From: Ferruginibacter sp.
GTDB taxonomy: Bacteria > Bacteroidota > Bacteroidia > Chitinophagales > Chitinophagaceae
Assembly: GCA_025351645.1 (NCBI GenBank)
Contig: JANXVN010000141.1
Span: 1 to 47,286, forward strand
Reading direction: 5' to 3'
Length of the DNA: 47,286 nucleotides
Of the stretch, positions 16,765 through 25,209 are shown one piece after another. Every line of letters starts with the position of its first letter. The stretch's first letter is position 1. Position numbers and translations under genes: made by a program. The notes under the pieces were generated by a model. That model was not told the origin of the DNA and did no database searches. It was given only the letters and a program-made list of their open reading frames with translations.

Positions 16765-17133
16765 AATTTGCTTGCCAGTAATATAAATAATAAATGTTTT
16801 TTTGACAATTATTTAATTTTTTATTTATCTTAGTAGCTCATTAACGATGTCCTGGTTTGTTTATGTGGCTTTTTTATTTTTTCTATAATCAAATAATTTT
16901 TTATAGCCCGGCTTTTAAATAGTATAGCATTTAGTGTATCCGTTTTTTGCGTTTTTTTTTAACCTATAAATAATTTAGCAGGAAAGATAGTTGTAAGGCA
17001 TAGCCATTGTTGCAGCTTAATTAATTATTAAACTTATCCAAATTGCCAGCCAAAGGTTTGTATTTAAATAAATCACTCATTTTTAATAGCTGCATAAAGC
17101 AGTTTTCACAGCCCGAATTAGTAAATCAACAAC
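16765..17133. other. Long gap and leader before the first GH51 gene
   Basis: No protein-coding frame is convincing. It holds the promoter region at 16802-16833, then about 290 nt of AT-rich leader with several T runs (for example 16869-16882 and 16943-16961). No riboswitch class was recognised. If transcription starts near 16840, the GH51 mRNA has an unusually long 5' untranslated region. Confidence 0.6.
16802..16833 (+). promoter_or_regulatory. GH51 promoter with inverted candidate AraR operator
   Basis: A -33 TTG (16802-16804) is followed after 21 nt by TATCTTAG (16826-16833), one mismatch from TAnnTTTG. TGACAATTATTTAA (16803-16816) lies between them and is the exact reverse complement of the 14-mer in the araB promoter. 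A repressor bound there would block RNA polymerase. Confidence 0.5.
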
Positions 17134-18681
17134 ATGAAAAAAACGCTTTTTTATTCGCTGCTTATAATTTCTTTTTGTTATTCCAGCCACGTAATTGCAC
17201 AGCAAACTACTATCCAGGTAAATGCAAAAGATGCAAAGTATAAAATCAATAAAAATATCTACGGCCATTTTGCAGAGCATCTTGGGCATTGTATTTACGG
17301 TGGCTTTTATGTAGGCGACACATCGTCTATACCCAATACCAACGGCGTACGCAACGATATTGTGGCGGCCTTAAAAAAGCTGAAGATACCTAACCTGCGC
17401 TGGCCAGGCGGTTGTTTTGCAGATACCTACCATTGGAAAGATGGCATAGGCCCAAAAGATAAAAGGCCAACCATGGTAAACAAATGGTGGGGAGGCGTTA
17501 CAGAAGATAATAGCTTTGGTACCCATGATTTTTTAAACATGTGCGAACTCCTCGGTGCAGAGCCTTACCTGTCTGGCAACGTAGGCAGCGGCTCCGTACA
17601 AGAGCTGGCCGATTGGGTTCAGTACACCAACTTCAATGGCAAAAGCCCAATGAGCGATTTGCGCACACAAAACGGGCGCAACCAACCCTGGAAGGTAAAG
17701 TTTTGGGGAATTGGCAACGAAGCCTGGGGCTGCGGCGGCAACATGAAGCCCGATTATTATGCCAACGAATACCGTAAGTACGTCACGTTTATAAGTGATT
17801 GGGAAAATAGTGGTGGCCTTATGCCTATAGCATCTGGCGCCAGCGATGCGGATTATAACTGGACAGAAACACTGATGAAAAATATTCCGCTGAACATGCT
17901 CGGCGGTGTGGCCATGCACCATTACTCGGTAATTGAATGGAACAAAAAAGGGCCTGCGACCAATTTTACGGAGGAGCAATATTTTACCATTATGAAGCAA
18001 GCCATCAAAATGGATTCGCTGGTAACAAACCATGCGGCAGTTATGGATAAGTACGACCCCGAACAAAAAGTTGCCTTGGTGGTAGATGAGTGGGGCGGCT
18101 GGTACGATGTAGAAGCAGGCACCAACCCTGGTTTCCTTTATCAGCAAAACACCATCCGTGATGCAATGATAGCCGGCGTTACGCTAAACATTTTTAACAA
18201 CCATGCCAACCGCGTACGCATGGCCAACCTTGCACAATGTGTCAATGTGTTACAGGCTGTCATACTAACTAACAAAGAAAAAATGATCCTTACGCCCACA
18301 TACCATGTAATGGAAATGTACAACGTACACCAGGATGCAACCATGCTGCCACTCACTGTTAAAGGCAACGACTATATTTTTGACGGTAAAAAGCTACCCT
18401 CCGTTTCAGCTTCTGCATCAAAAGATAGCCTGGGCGTTATCCATATTTCGTTAGTAAATATCGACCCATCGCATGCACAAAAAATAACACTGGATATCGG
18501 CGGAGAAAAATTTACATCAGCAACCGGAAGGATACTAACCTCTAAAAAATTGCAGGATTATAATTCATTTACCGAGCCAGATAAAATTAAGCCAGTGCTC
18601 TTTAAAGACGTAACAATTAGCAAAGATGTACTAACAGTATTATTACCACCAACATCGGTGGTTGTGCTAACTATAAAATAG
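17134..18681 (+). CDS. GH51 alpha-L-arabinofuranosidase (compact form), exported
   Basis: A 515-residue retaining exo-enzyme that removes alpha-L-arabinofuranosyl units from arabinan or arabinoxylan side chains. It has a signal peptide (MKKTLFYSLLIISF, cleavage near 'VIAQ'). The GH51 TIM barrel shows 'YGHFAEHLGHCIYGGFYV', 'LRWPGGCFADTYHWKDGIGP' and the acid/base Glu196 in 'GIGNEAWGCGG'. 'AMHHYSVIEW' and the nucleophile Glu319 in 'VVDEWGGWYDVE' follow, then the C-terminal beta domain ('PPTSVVVLTIK'). Its length matches the catalytic-domain-only form such as Geobacillus AbfA, although that enzyme is intracellular and this one is exported. It is the first gene after araR and has its own operator-like promoter. 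Confidence 0.95.
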   Translation: MKKTLFYSLLIISFCYSSHVIAQQTTIQVNAKDAKYKINKNIYGHFAEHLGHCIYGGFYVGDTSSIPNTNGVRNDIVAALKKLKIPNLRWPGGCFADTYHWKDGIGPKDKRPTMVNKWWGGVTEDNSFGTHDFLNMCELLGAEPYLSGNVGSGSVQELADWVQYTNFNGKSPMSDLRTQNGRNQPWKVKFWGIGNEAWGCGGNMKPDYYANEYRKYVTFISDWENSGGLMPIASGASDADYNWTETLMKNIPLNMLGGVAMHHYSVIEWNKKGPATNFTEEQYFTIMKQAIKMDSLVTNHAAVMDKYDPEQKVALVVDEWGGWYDVEAGTNPGFLYQQNTIRDAMIAGVTLNIFNNHANRVRMANLAQCVNVLQAVILTNKEKMILTPTYHVMEMYNVHQDATMLPLTVKGNDYIFDGKKLPSVSASASKDSLGVIHISLVNIDPSHAQKITLDIGGEKFTSATGRILTSKKLQDYNSFTEPDKIKPVLFKDVTISKDVLTVLLPPTSVVVLTIK

Positions 18682-18693
18682 TTCTTTTTGATT

Positions 18694-18733
18694 GGGCCAC
18701 AATACAGCAGCTATGTGGGGCTGCGGTGGCGAA
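18694..18733 (+). repeat. Dispersed repeat family B
   Basis: GGGCCACAATACAGCAGCTA then TGTGGGGCTGCGGTGGCGAAC, 13 nt after the GH51 stop codon. A partial copy, TTGTACAAATACAGCAGCTAT, follows at 18784-18804. Confidence 0.7.
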
Positions 18734-18872
18734 CTTGTTCTTTTAATAATTTTGTTTTAAGAAAAAGAAATTATTAACCACTCTTGTACAAATACAGCAG
18801 CTATATTGATCTTTTATTATGCAATAGATTGAAATGATAAATAGTAATTCCAGTGATATCCGCCCATAAACA

Positions 18873-18922
18873 GCACGCTCGTAAAATTACGCCCCTTTAG
18901 GGGATAGGGGCAACTCTTAAGA
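18873..18922 (+). repeat. Dispersed repeat family C in the GH27 leader
   Basis: About 50 nt beginning GCACGCTCGTAAAATTACGC and continuing with CCCTTTAGGGGATAGGGGCA. It ends only 6 nt before the GH27 ATG. It is about 80 percent identical to 41441-41490, which codes for the N-terminus of PriA. The CCCCTTTAGGGG core can form a hairpin that would hide the ribosome landing site. Confidence 0.75.
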
Positions 18923-18928
18923 ATACCA

Positions 18929-20758
18929 ATGAAAAAAGAAATTTTTATAAGCTTTTTATCAGCCATGCTTTTTGCATTTGCAGCATCAGCACAAACCAAA
19001 ACAAATTTCCACACATGGGCACCAACACCACCCATGGGCTGGAACAGTTGGGATTGTTACGGCCCAACCGTTACCGAAGCCGAAGTAAAAGCCAATGCAG
19101 ATTACATGGCTAAAAACCTAAAAGAAGCAGGCTGGAACTATATTGTAGTAGATATCCGTTGGTACGTCGGCAACGATAAATCGCATGGCTACAACGAAAC
19201 AAACCCCGATTATTCCATTGACCAATATGGCCGTTTCATCCCCGCGGTAAACCGTTTTCCTTCATCTGCCAATGGCATAGGCTTTAAGCCACTAGCAGAT
19301 TATATACATGGTAAAGGATTAAAATTTGGTATCCATATTATGCGGGGCATACCGGTAATTGCAGTAAAAGGCAACGTAATAATTGAAGGCACCAACATTA
19401 GCGCAAAAGAAATTTATAGTGCCAAAGGGCAAGGCACCTGGCTGCGTGATATGTACACTATTGATGCCACTAAAAAAGGTGCGCAGGAATATTACAACTC
19501 TATCTTTAAATTATATGCAAGCTGGGGACTAGATTTTATAAAAGCAGATGACCTTACCGAACCATACCACACTGATGAAGTGGAAATGATACGAAAGGCG
19601 ATAGACAATTGCGGGCGTGAAATTGTACTAAGCACCTCGCCCGGCGAAACACCCATAACGCAAGCAACCCACATTCAGCAGCACGCAAACATGTGGCGCA
19701 CCGTTGGAGATTTTTGGGATAGCTGGCCACAGCTTAAAGAACATTTTGCCGTGTTTGAGCGCTGGAATAAATGGCGCATAGCAGGCGGATACCCTGATGG
19801 AGACATGTTGCCACTTGGCAATATAGGCATACGTGCAGAACGAGGCAACCCACGCATGAGCGCCTTTACCCAGCAAGAACAATACATGCTAATGACGCTG
19901 TGGAGCATCTTTAAATCGCCCCTGATGTTTGGCGGCAACCTGCCAGATACTGATGCCTTTACTTTATCTCTGCTTACCAATAAAGACGTATTGCATGTGC
20001 TGAACAACAGCATTAACAACCGCCAACTTTTTAATAACGGCAACCAGGTAGTATGGACAGCAGATGATGCCAATTCAAAAGATAAATACCTGGCTTATTT
20101 TAATATAGAAGACCAGGAAGAAGCCCTGCCAGAAAGGGCTGCATGGAAAAGCAATAACATCAACAAAGCAACCACTGGCTCTTTAACCACAGCAACCATT
20201 GATATTACCGGCGTAAAAAAATTATACCTTGTGGTAAATGACGCCGGCGACGGCACCGCATGGGACCACGCAGATTGGATAGCCCCAACAATTTACAATG
20301 GCAAAGATTCTTTGTTATTGGCTTCCTTGAAATGGGTAAAGGCAACAGCAGGGTGGGAGCATCCACGCGTTGATAGCAGCGTATCCGGCGGGCACCTAAC
20401 CATTAATGAAAAAATATATAAAAATGGTATCGGAACACACGCTAATTCTGTTATAGAATACGATTTGCCGCAAGGCTATACAAAGTTTAAGACAGGTGTT
20501 GGGTTAGACAAAGCCGGTGCTATCCAAAACACCGGAGCCAGTGTGAAGTTTTATATTTATACGCAAGAGCCATCCGGTCCAACAGTACCTGACAGCACAC
20601 AAATAATCATCCCATTAAATACCATCGGCATTACATCCGCTACCATCGTAACGGACATCTGGACGGGTAAAATAGTAGGTGAATTTACCGGAGAATTTTC
20701 GCCCAATATACCCAGGCATGGCTCAGGATTTTACCGGGTAACAAAAAAGACAAACTAG
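18929..20758 (+). CDS. GH27 alpha-galactosidase or beta-L-arabinopyranosidase with NPCBM
   Basis: A 609-residue exported glycosidase with a signal peptide (cleavage near 'ASAQ', 19-22). The GH27 barrel opens with 'TPPMGWNSWDCYG' (33-45). The nucleophile is predicted as Asp207 in 'LDFIKADDL', where most alpha-galactosidases read KYDNC. The acid/base is Asp261 in 'WRTVGDFWDSW'. After the barrel and beta domain, an NPCBM-type carbohydrate module begins near 'LKWVKATAGW' and contains 'IGTHANSVIEYDL' and 'FKTGVGLDKAG'. An NPCBM-end-like segment ('DHADWIAP') precedes it. The enzyme would remove alpha-D-galactose or the sterically similar beta-L-arabinopyranose. It leads a probable operon with the next two genes (4- and 40-nt gaps). 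Confidence 0.88.
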   Translation: MKKEIFISFLSAMLFAFAASAQTKTNFHTWAPTPPMGWNSWDCYGPTVTEAEVKANADYMAKNLKEAGWNYIVVDIRWYVGNDKSHGYNETNPDYSIDQYGRFIPAVNRFPSSANGIGFKPLADYIHGKGLKFGIHIMRGIPVIAVKGNVIIEGTNISAKEIYSAKGQGTWLRDMYTIDATKKGAQEYYNSIFKLYASWGLDFIKADDLTEPYHTDEVEMIRKAIDNCGREIVLSTSPGETPITQATHIQQHANMWRTVGDFWDSWPQLKEHFAVFERWNKWRIAGGYPDGDMLPLGNIGIRAERGNPRMSAFTQQEQYMLMTLWSIFKSPLMFGGNLPDTDAFTLSLLTNKDVLHVLNNSINNRQLFNNGNQVVWTADDANSKDKYLAYFNIEDQEEALPERAAWKSNNINKATTGSLTTATIDITGVKKLYLVVNDAGDGTAWDHADWIAPTIYNGKDSLLLASLKWVKATAGWEHPRVDSSVSGGHLTINEKIYKNGIGTHANSVIEYDLPQGYTKFKTGVGLDKAGAIQNTGASVKFYIYTQEPSGPTVPDSTQIIIPLNTIGITSATIVTDIWTGKIVGEFTGEFSPNIPRHGSGFYRVTKKTN

Positions 20759-20762
20759 TATC

Positions 20763-21746
20763 ATGCCCATAAAATTATTACGCTCAGTCGCTTCAGTTAT
20801 ATTTTTATCTGCAACGGCAACATTGGCAATTGCGCAAAAAGCTATAACTGGCAACCCGGTAATTAAAACAAAATATACGGCTGACCCCAGTGCTTTTGTG
20901 TATAAAGATGCTGTGTATTTATACACCGGGCACGATGAAGCGCCGCCTGGGAAAGAAGGGTACATGATGCACGAATGGCTATGCTTTTCGTCAACAGATA
21001 TGGTTGCCTGGACAGCGCATGCGATACCACTTACTGTGAAAGATTTTACCTGGGCAAAAGATGATGCATGGGCATCGCAGGTAATAGAAAGAGATGGCAA
21101 ATTTTATTGGTACGTAGCTACGGAACATGCAACCATACCAGGCAAGGCTATTGGCGTTGCTGTTGCAGATAACCCTGCTGGACCGTTTAAAGATGCGCTG
21201 GGAAAGGCTTTGGTAACAAACAACATGACAAGCCCCGAAAGCAAGATGATGTGGGACGACATTGACCCATCGGTAATTATTGATAAAGATGGGCAGGCTT
21301 ACCTTTTTTGGGGCAACACAAAATGTTACTATGCAAAGCTTAAGCAAAACATGATAGAGCTTGACGGCGACATTAAAACTATCAACTTGCCCGGCTATAC
21401 AGAAGCACCATGGATACATTTGCACAATGGCTGGTACTACCTTTCTTACGCTACAGGCTTCCCCGAAAAAATTTCTTATAGCATGAGCAAAAACATTAAC
21501 GGCCCGTGGAAAAATATGGGTATCTTAAATGAACTGGCAGGCAACAGCAATACCAACCACCAGGCTATCATCGACTTTAAAGGAAAATCATATTTTATTT
21601 ATCATAACGGCGGCATGGATGGCAACGGAGGAAGTTTCCGGCGTTCGGTGTGCATCGATTATTTGTATTACAATCCAGATGGCAGCATTAAAAGAATAGT
21701 GATGACAACAGAAGGCGTAAAAGCAGCCATAAATAAGGCAAAATAA
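20763..21746 (+). CDS. GH43 arabinosidase/xylosidase-type glycosidase, exported
   Basis: A five-bladed beta-propeller glycosidase of 327 residues with a signal peptide (about 1-24, 'ALAIAQ'-like end). The three GH43 acidic residues are in place: Asp41 in 'YTADPSAFVYKD' (general base), Asp168 in 'DIDPSVIIDKDGQ' (pKa modulator) and Glu214 in 'YTEAPWIHLHNGWYYL' (general acid). The single-domain form and 'LFWGNTKCYYAKLKQNMIEL' resemble GH43 alpha-L-arabinofuranosidase or beta-xylosidase subfamilies. Which linkage it cuts is not clear from sequence. The start lies 4 nt after the GH27 stop, so the two are surely co-transcribed. Confidence 0.9.
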   Translation: MPIKLLRSVASVIFLSATATLAIAQKAITGNPVIKTKYTADPSAFVYKDAVYLYTGHDEAPPGKEGYMMHEWLCFSSTDMVAWTAHAIPLTVKDFTWAKDDAWASQVIERDGKFYWYVATEHATIPGKAIGVAVADNPAGPFKDALGKALVTNNMTSPESKMMWDDIDPSVIIDKDGQAYLFWGNTKCYYAKLKQNMIELDGDIKTINLPGYTEAPWIHLHNGWYYLSYATGFPEKISYSMSKNINGPWKNMGILNELAGNSNTNHQAIIDFKGKSYFIYHNGGMDGNGGSFRRSVCIDYLYYNPDGSIKRIVMTTEGVKAAINKAK

Positions 21747-21786
21747 ATAATTAACCATCAACATACATTTCCATTAAAATAAAAAC

Positions 21787-23775
21787 ATGTACATTAAAAA
21801 ATTGATTGCTACTTCTTTACTTATTACGGCCTTATTGTTGCCTGTGTTTATGCAGGCACAAAAAAATATGATAACCGTAAGCACCAATAAAATTATTGCG
21901 GATGTACAGCCAACCATGTGGGGCATTTTTTTTGAAGACATTAACCTCGGTGCCGATGGCGGTATTTATGCAGAGATGGTGAAGAACCGATCTTTTGAAT
22001 TTTATAAGCCCTTGATGGGGTGGACGGTTACCCAAAGCAAATTCGATGAAGGCAGCGTGCTGGTAACAAACCGGCACGAGCAGGATGCTGCTAACCCACG
22101 CTTTATACGCATCACAAAAAATAATGCTGCGGATACGTTGGCACTTACCAACGAAGGCTTTAGGGGCATGGGAATAAAGAAAGGCCTTCGTTACGATTTT
22201 ACTGTATTGTACCGGCAAGAAACTGTGGGCTTAAAACTACATGTGCAATTGATTAGCATGGAGGGGAAAGTTATTGGTAGCTCCGTATTTACACCTTCGG
22301 ATGTAATTAGTAAAGAATGGAAAAATGACGGGGTAAGCCTAACCGCCACAGACACCACTTTAAAAGGCAAGTTGACTATCTGGTTTGAAGGCAGTGGCAA
22401 GATAGGGCTTGATATGATATCGTTGTTTCCGGAAGATACCTGGAAGAAACGCCCTGGTGGCATGCGGGCAGATATGATACAATTACTGGCAGATATGAAG
22501 CCTGGTTTTATCCGTTTTCCTGGTGGCTGTATAGTAGAAGGATATGACCTTGGGTTACGCTACCAATGGAAAAAAACGCTTGGCCCCATTGAGCAGCGCC
22601 AGCTCATCATCAACCGATGGAACAGCGAATTTGCACATCGCCCAACGCCGGATTATTTCCAGACTTTTGGGCTTGGCTTTTATGAATATTTTCAATTGGC
22701 CGAAGATATTGGCGCATCGCCTTTGCCCATCTTAAATGCCGGCATGGCCTGCCAGTTTAATAGTGCGGAAGTAGTGCCCTTAGATGAACTTGACCCTTAT
22801 GTACAAGATGCGCTTGACCTGATAGAATTTGCCAACGGCGACAGCACCACCCAATGGGGCAAAATACGCACGGCTATGGGGCACGCAGCGCCTTTTAATT
22901 TAAAGATGATGGGTGTTGGTAATGAAAACTGGGGGCCACAATATGTTGAGCGCTTGCAAATATTTAGCAAAGCGATCAAGGCACGTTATCCTGATTTTAA
23001 ATTGGTCAACAGCTCCGGCACCGACCCCGATGGCGAACGTTTTGATTTTTTAAATGCAGCATTAAGGAAAAACAATGCAGACATAATTGATGAACATTAT
23101 TACCGCCGCCCTGAATGGTTTTTAGCCAATGCTAACCGCTACGATAATTACCCACGCAACGCCAGTAAAATTTTTGCCGGCGAGTATGCTGCACAAAGCG
23201 ATAAAACGGTAAGCATCGACAATAAAAACAATTTACAGACTGCCATTGCTGAAGCCGCTTTTATGACGGGCCTTGAGCGCAACGCAGCTGTAGTAAACCT
23301 GGCATCGTACGCACCATTATTTGCGCACATAGATGGCTGGCAATGGACGCCTGATTTAATTTGGGTAAACAACCTTCAATCGTACGGCACGCCTAATTAT
23401 TATGTGCAAAAATTATACTCCACTAACAAAGGCACCAACGTTGTGCCGGCGCTGATGGATGGCAAAGCAGTTACCGGGCAGGATAGTTTGTATGTATCTT
23501 CTGTAATAGATAAAAATACCGGCGATGTGATTATTAAAGTAGTGAATGCATCGGTCAATGCTATCAATAAAACCATTGCTATAACTGGCACTAAAAAGTT
23601 ATCAAACACAGGTACGGTTACAGTTTTAAAAAGTAATCTTTTGCAGGCTGTAAATAGTTTTGCAGCTCCGCAAATGGTTAGTCCGGTTACGGCAACAGTA
23701 GCGGTTAAAAGCGGTAAATTAAATGCCGCCTTGCCTGCTAATTCATTTAGTGTTTATAGGATAGCTATTCAATAA
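21787..23775 (+). CDS. GH51 alpha-L-arabinofuranosidase (large form with N-terminal module), exported
   Basis: A 662-residue retaining arabinofuranosidase, larger than the other GH51 because a carbohydrate-binding-like beta sandwich (about 85-220, 'GLRYDFTVLYRQET' to 'KIGLDMISLFPEDTWK') is inserted near the start. A signal peptide ends near 'MQAQK'. Barrel signatures are 'MWGIFFEDINLGADGGIYAE', 'FIRFPGGCIVEGYDL' and the acid/base Glu380 in 'GVGNENWGPQY'. 'IDEHYYRRPEWF' and the nucleophile Glu466 in 'IFAGEYAAQ' follow. This architecture is common in Bacteroidota and fungi for removing side chains from arabinan or arabinoxylan. It closes the three-gene GH27-GH43-GH51 unit; a family-A repeat element follows 8 nt after the stop. 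Confidence 0.95.
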   Translation: MYIKKLIATSLLITALLLPVFMQAQKNMITVSTNKIIADVQPTMWGIFFEDINLGADGGIYAEMVKNRSFEFYKPLMGWTVTQSKFDEGSVLVTNRHEQDAANPRFIRITKNNAADTLALTNEGFRGMGIKKGLRYDFTVLYRQETVGLKLHVQLISMEGKVIGSSVFTPSDVISKEWKNDGVSLTATDTTLKGKLTIWFEGSGKIGLDMISLFPEDTWKKRPGGMRADMIQLLADMKPGFIRFPGGCIVEGYDLGLRYQWKKTLGPIEQRQLIINRWNSEFAHRPTPDYFQTFGLGFYEYFQLAEDIGASPLPILNAGMACQFNSAEVVPLDELDPYVQDALDLIEFANGDSTTQWGKIRTAMGHAAPFNLKMMGVGNENWGPQYVERLQIFSKAIKARYPDFKLVNSSGTDPDGERFDFLNAALRKNNADIIDEHYYRRPEWFLANANRYDNYPRNASKIFAGEYAAQSDKTVSIDNKNNLQTAIAEAAFMTGLERNAAVVNLASYAPLFAHIDGWQWTPDLIWVNNLQSYGTPNYYVQKLYSTNKGTNVVPALMDGKAVTGQDSLYVSSVIDKNTGDVIIKVVNASVNAINKTIAITGTKKLSNTGTVTVLKSNLLQAVNSFAAPQMVSPVTATVAVKSGKLNAALPANSFSVYRIAIQ

Positions 23776-23783
23776 CAAGCCCC

Positions 23784-23926
23784 GCCTCCTTACCCTCCAA
23801 AGGAGGGTTGTAGTGTAAACTGATTTTAAGTGTATTTGCAAAGGTAGCAGTAACATTATGTAGATATTTGAAAAGTAGTAGCAAGGCTGCTGGGCCAGCA
23901 ACCCTTCTTTGGAGGGCAGGGAGGCT
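23784..23926. repeat. Dispersed palindrome family A, paired-arm copy
   Basis: The arms GCCTCCTTACCCTCCAAAGG then AGGGTTGTAG (23784-23813) and ACCCTTCTTTGGAGGGCAGG then GAGGCT (23901-23926) are inverted relative to each other around about 87 nt of AT-rich sequence. The design is the same as at 15816-15915. Confidence 0.8.
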
Positions 23927-24021
23927 AAAGCATAAGGTTGTAAAAAAGGAATAAAGTAGCAAGTTGAGGAAGCGTACCAAATAGGTATGCCGTAGAAGGG
24001 AGTGACACAACGATGATGACC

Positions 24022-24047
24022 AAGGCTGCTGTATTTGCCCGGGCAGC
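24022..24047 (-). repeat. Partial family-B repeat
   Basis: On the minus strand this reads GCTGCCCGGGCAAATACAGC followed by AGCCTT. It shares the CGGGC-AATACAGCAGC start of family B, then diverges. It lies 18 nt before the GH43 ATG. Confidence 0.5.
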
Positions 24048-24065
24048 AAAAAACAAACTTAATAA

Positions 24066-25067
24066 ATGAAACACTTATTGCCACTGGCTTTACTATTATT
24101 TTACTGCCATGTTTTTGCACAACAAAAGCTATTGGTAAACGATACGCTTATACCAGTACACGACCCGGTTATAATACTGCAGGATAGTACTTATTATGTA
24201 TTCTGCACCGGGCAGGGCATTACTGTTTTCTCTTCTGCAGATAGGAAGCATTGGAAGCAGCATCCACCCATTTTTACCGAACCTCCTGCCTGGGTCGTTA
24301 AGGCGGTGCCAGGTTTTAAAGGGCATATCTGGGCGCCGGATATCAGCTACCATAACGGGCAATTTTATTTATACTATGCCGTATCTGCTTTTGGAAAAAA
24401 CACTTCGTGCATAGGGCTGGCTACCAACAAAACTTTAGATGCAGCCTCCAAAAATTTTAAGTGGGTAGGCCATGGCAAAGTACTACAATCTGTGCCCAAT
24501 AGGGATATGTGGAATGCCATAGACCCAAACCTTATTATTGATGAAAATAAAACGCCCTGGCTATCTTTCGGTTCCTTTTGGGAGGGCATAAAACTGGTAA
24601 AGCTCGATAGTACTTTAACCGCCATTGCGCAGCCCGAAGAATGGTACAGTATTGCCGCCCGTAAAAGAGATGCTTCCCTGCCAGATTCTATGCCTGGCGA
24701 TGCTGCTATTGAAGCACCATTTATTTACAGGCACGATAAATATTATTACCTTTTTACCTCTTTTGGTTATTGTTGCCGGGGCGAAAAAAGCACTTACAAA
24801 ATGATGGTGGGCAGAAGCGAAAAAGTTATCGGCCCTTATGCGGATAAAGATGGCGTATTATTAACGCTTGGTGGAGGTAGCTTGGTTTTAGAGGGCGATA
24901 AAAACTGGCATGGCGTAGGGCACAATGCGGTAGCGGGTTTTAATGGTACAGACTACCTTGTTTTTCATGGGTACGATGCAAAAGACAATGGCCGATCTAA
25001 ATTACGGATAGAAAAAATTGACTGGATAAATGGATGGCCAACCTTAAGCAGCAACGATAAAAAATGA
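24066..25067 (+). CDS. GH43 arabinan endo-1,5-alpha-L-arabinosidase-like, exported
   Basis: A 333-residue GH43 beta-propeller enzyme that most resembles endo-arabinanases cutting the alpha-1,5 backbone of arabinan. The signal peptide is short ('LLALLLFYCHVFAQ'-like, cleavage near residue 18). Catalytic residues are Asp33 in 'PVHDPVIILQDSTYY', Asp153 in 'NAIDPNLIIDEN' and Glu216 in 'AAIEAPFIYRHDKYYYLF'. 'GHIWAPDISYHNGQFYLYYA' and 'SFGYCCRGEKSTYKMMVGRS' are typical of the endo-arabinanase branch. A backbone cleaver would supply oligosaccharides to the two GH51 enzymes encoded nearby. It is separated from them by 290 nt of repeat DNA and may have its own promoter. Confidence 0.92.
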   Translation: MKHLLPLALLLFYCHVFAQQKLLVNDTLIPVHDPVIILQDSTYYVFCTGQGITVFSSADRKHWKQHPPIFTEPPAWVVKAVPGFKGHIWAPDISYHNGQFYLYYAVSAFGKNTSCIGLATNKTLDAASKNFKWVGHGKVLQSVPNRDMWNAIDPNLIIDENKTPWLSFGSFWEGIKLVKLDSTLTAIAQPEEWYSIAARKRDASLPDSMPGDAAIEAPFIYRHDKYYYLFTSFGYCCRGEKSTYKMMVGRSEKVIGPYADKDGVLLTLGGGSLVLEGDKNWHGVGHNAVAGFNGTDYLVFHGYDAKDNGRSKLRIEKIDWINGWPTLSSNDKK

Positions 25068-25209
25068 ATACAAATTGAATGGGCACAATAATTTTAAATA
25101 ACGCATTGCACCATTTAAAATATTATTTTTAGCATTGTAAATTTTTTACTAACATTTAAAGTAAAGCCCCGATTAACCTCCCTTGGGGCGAGGAAAAAAA
25201 ACAAAACAT

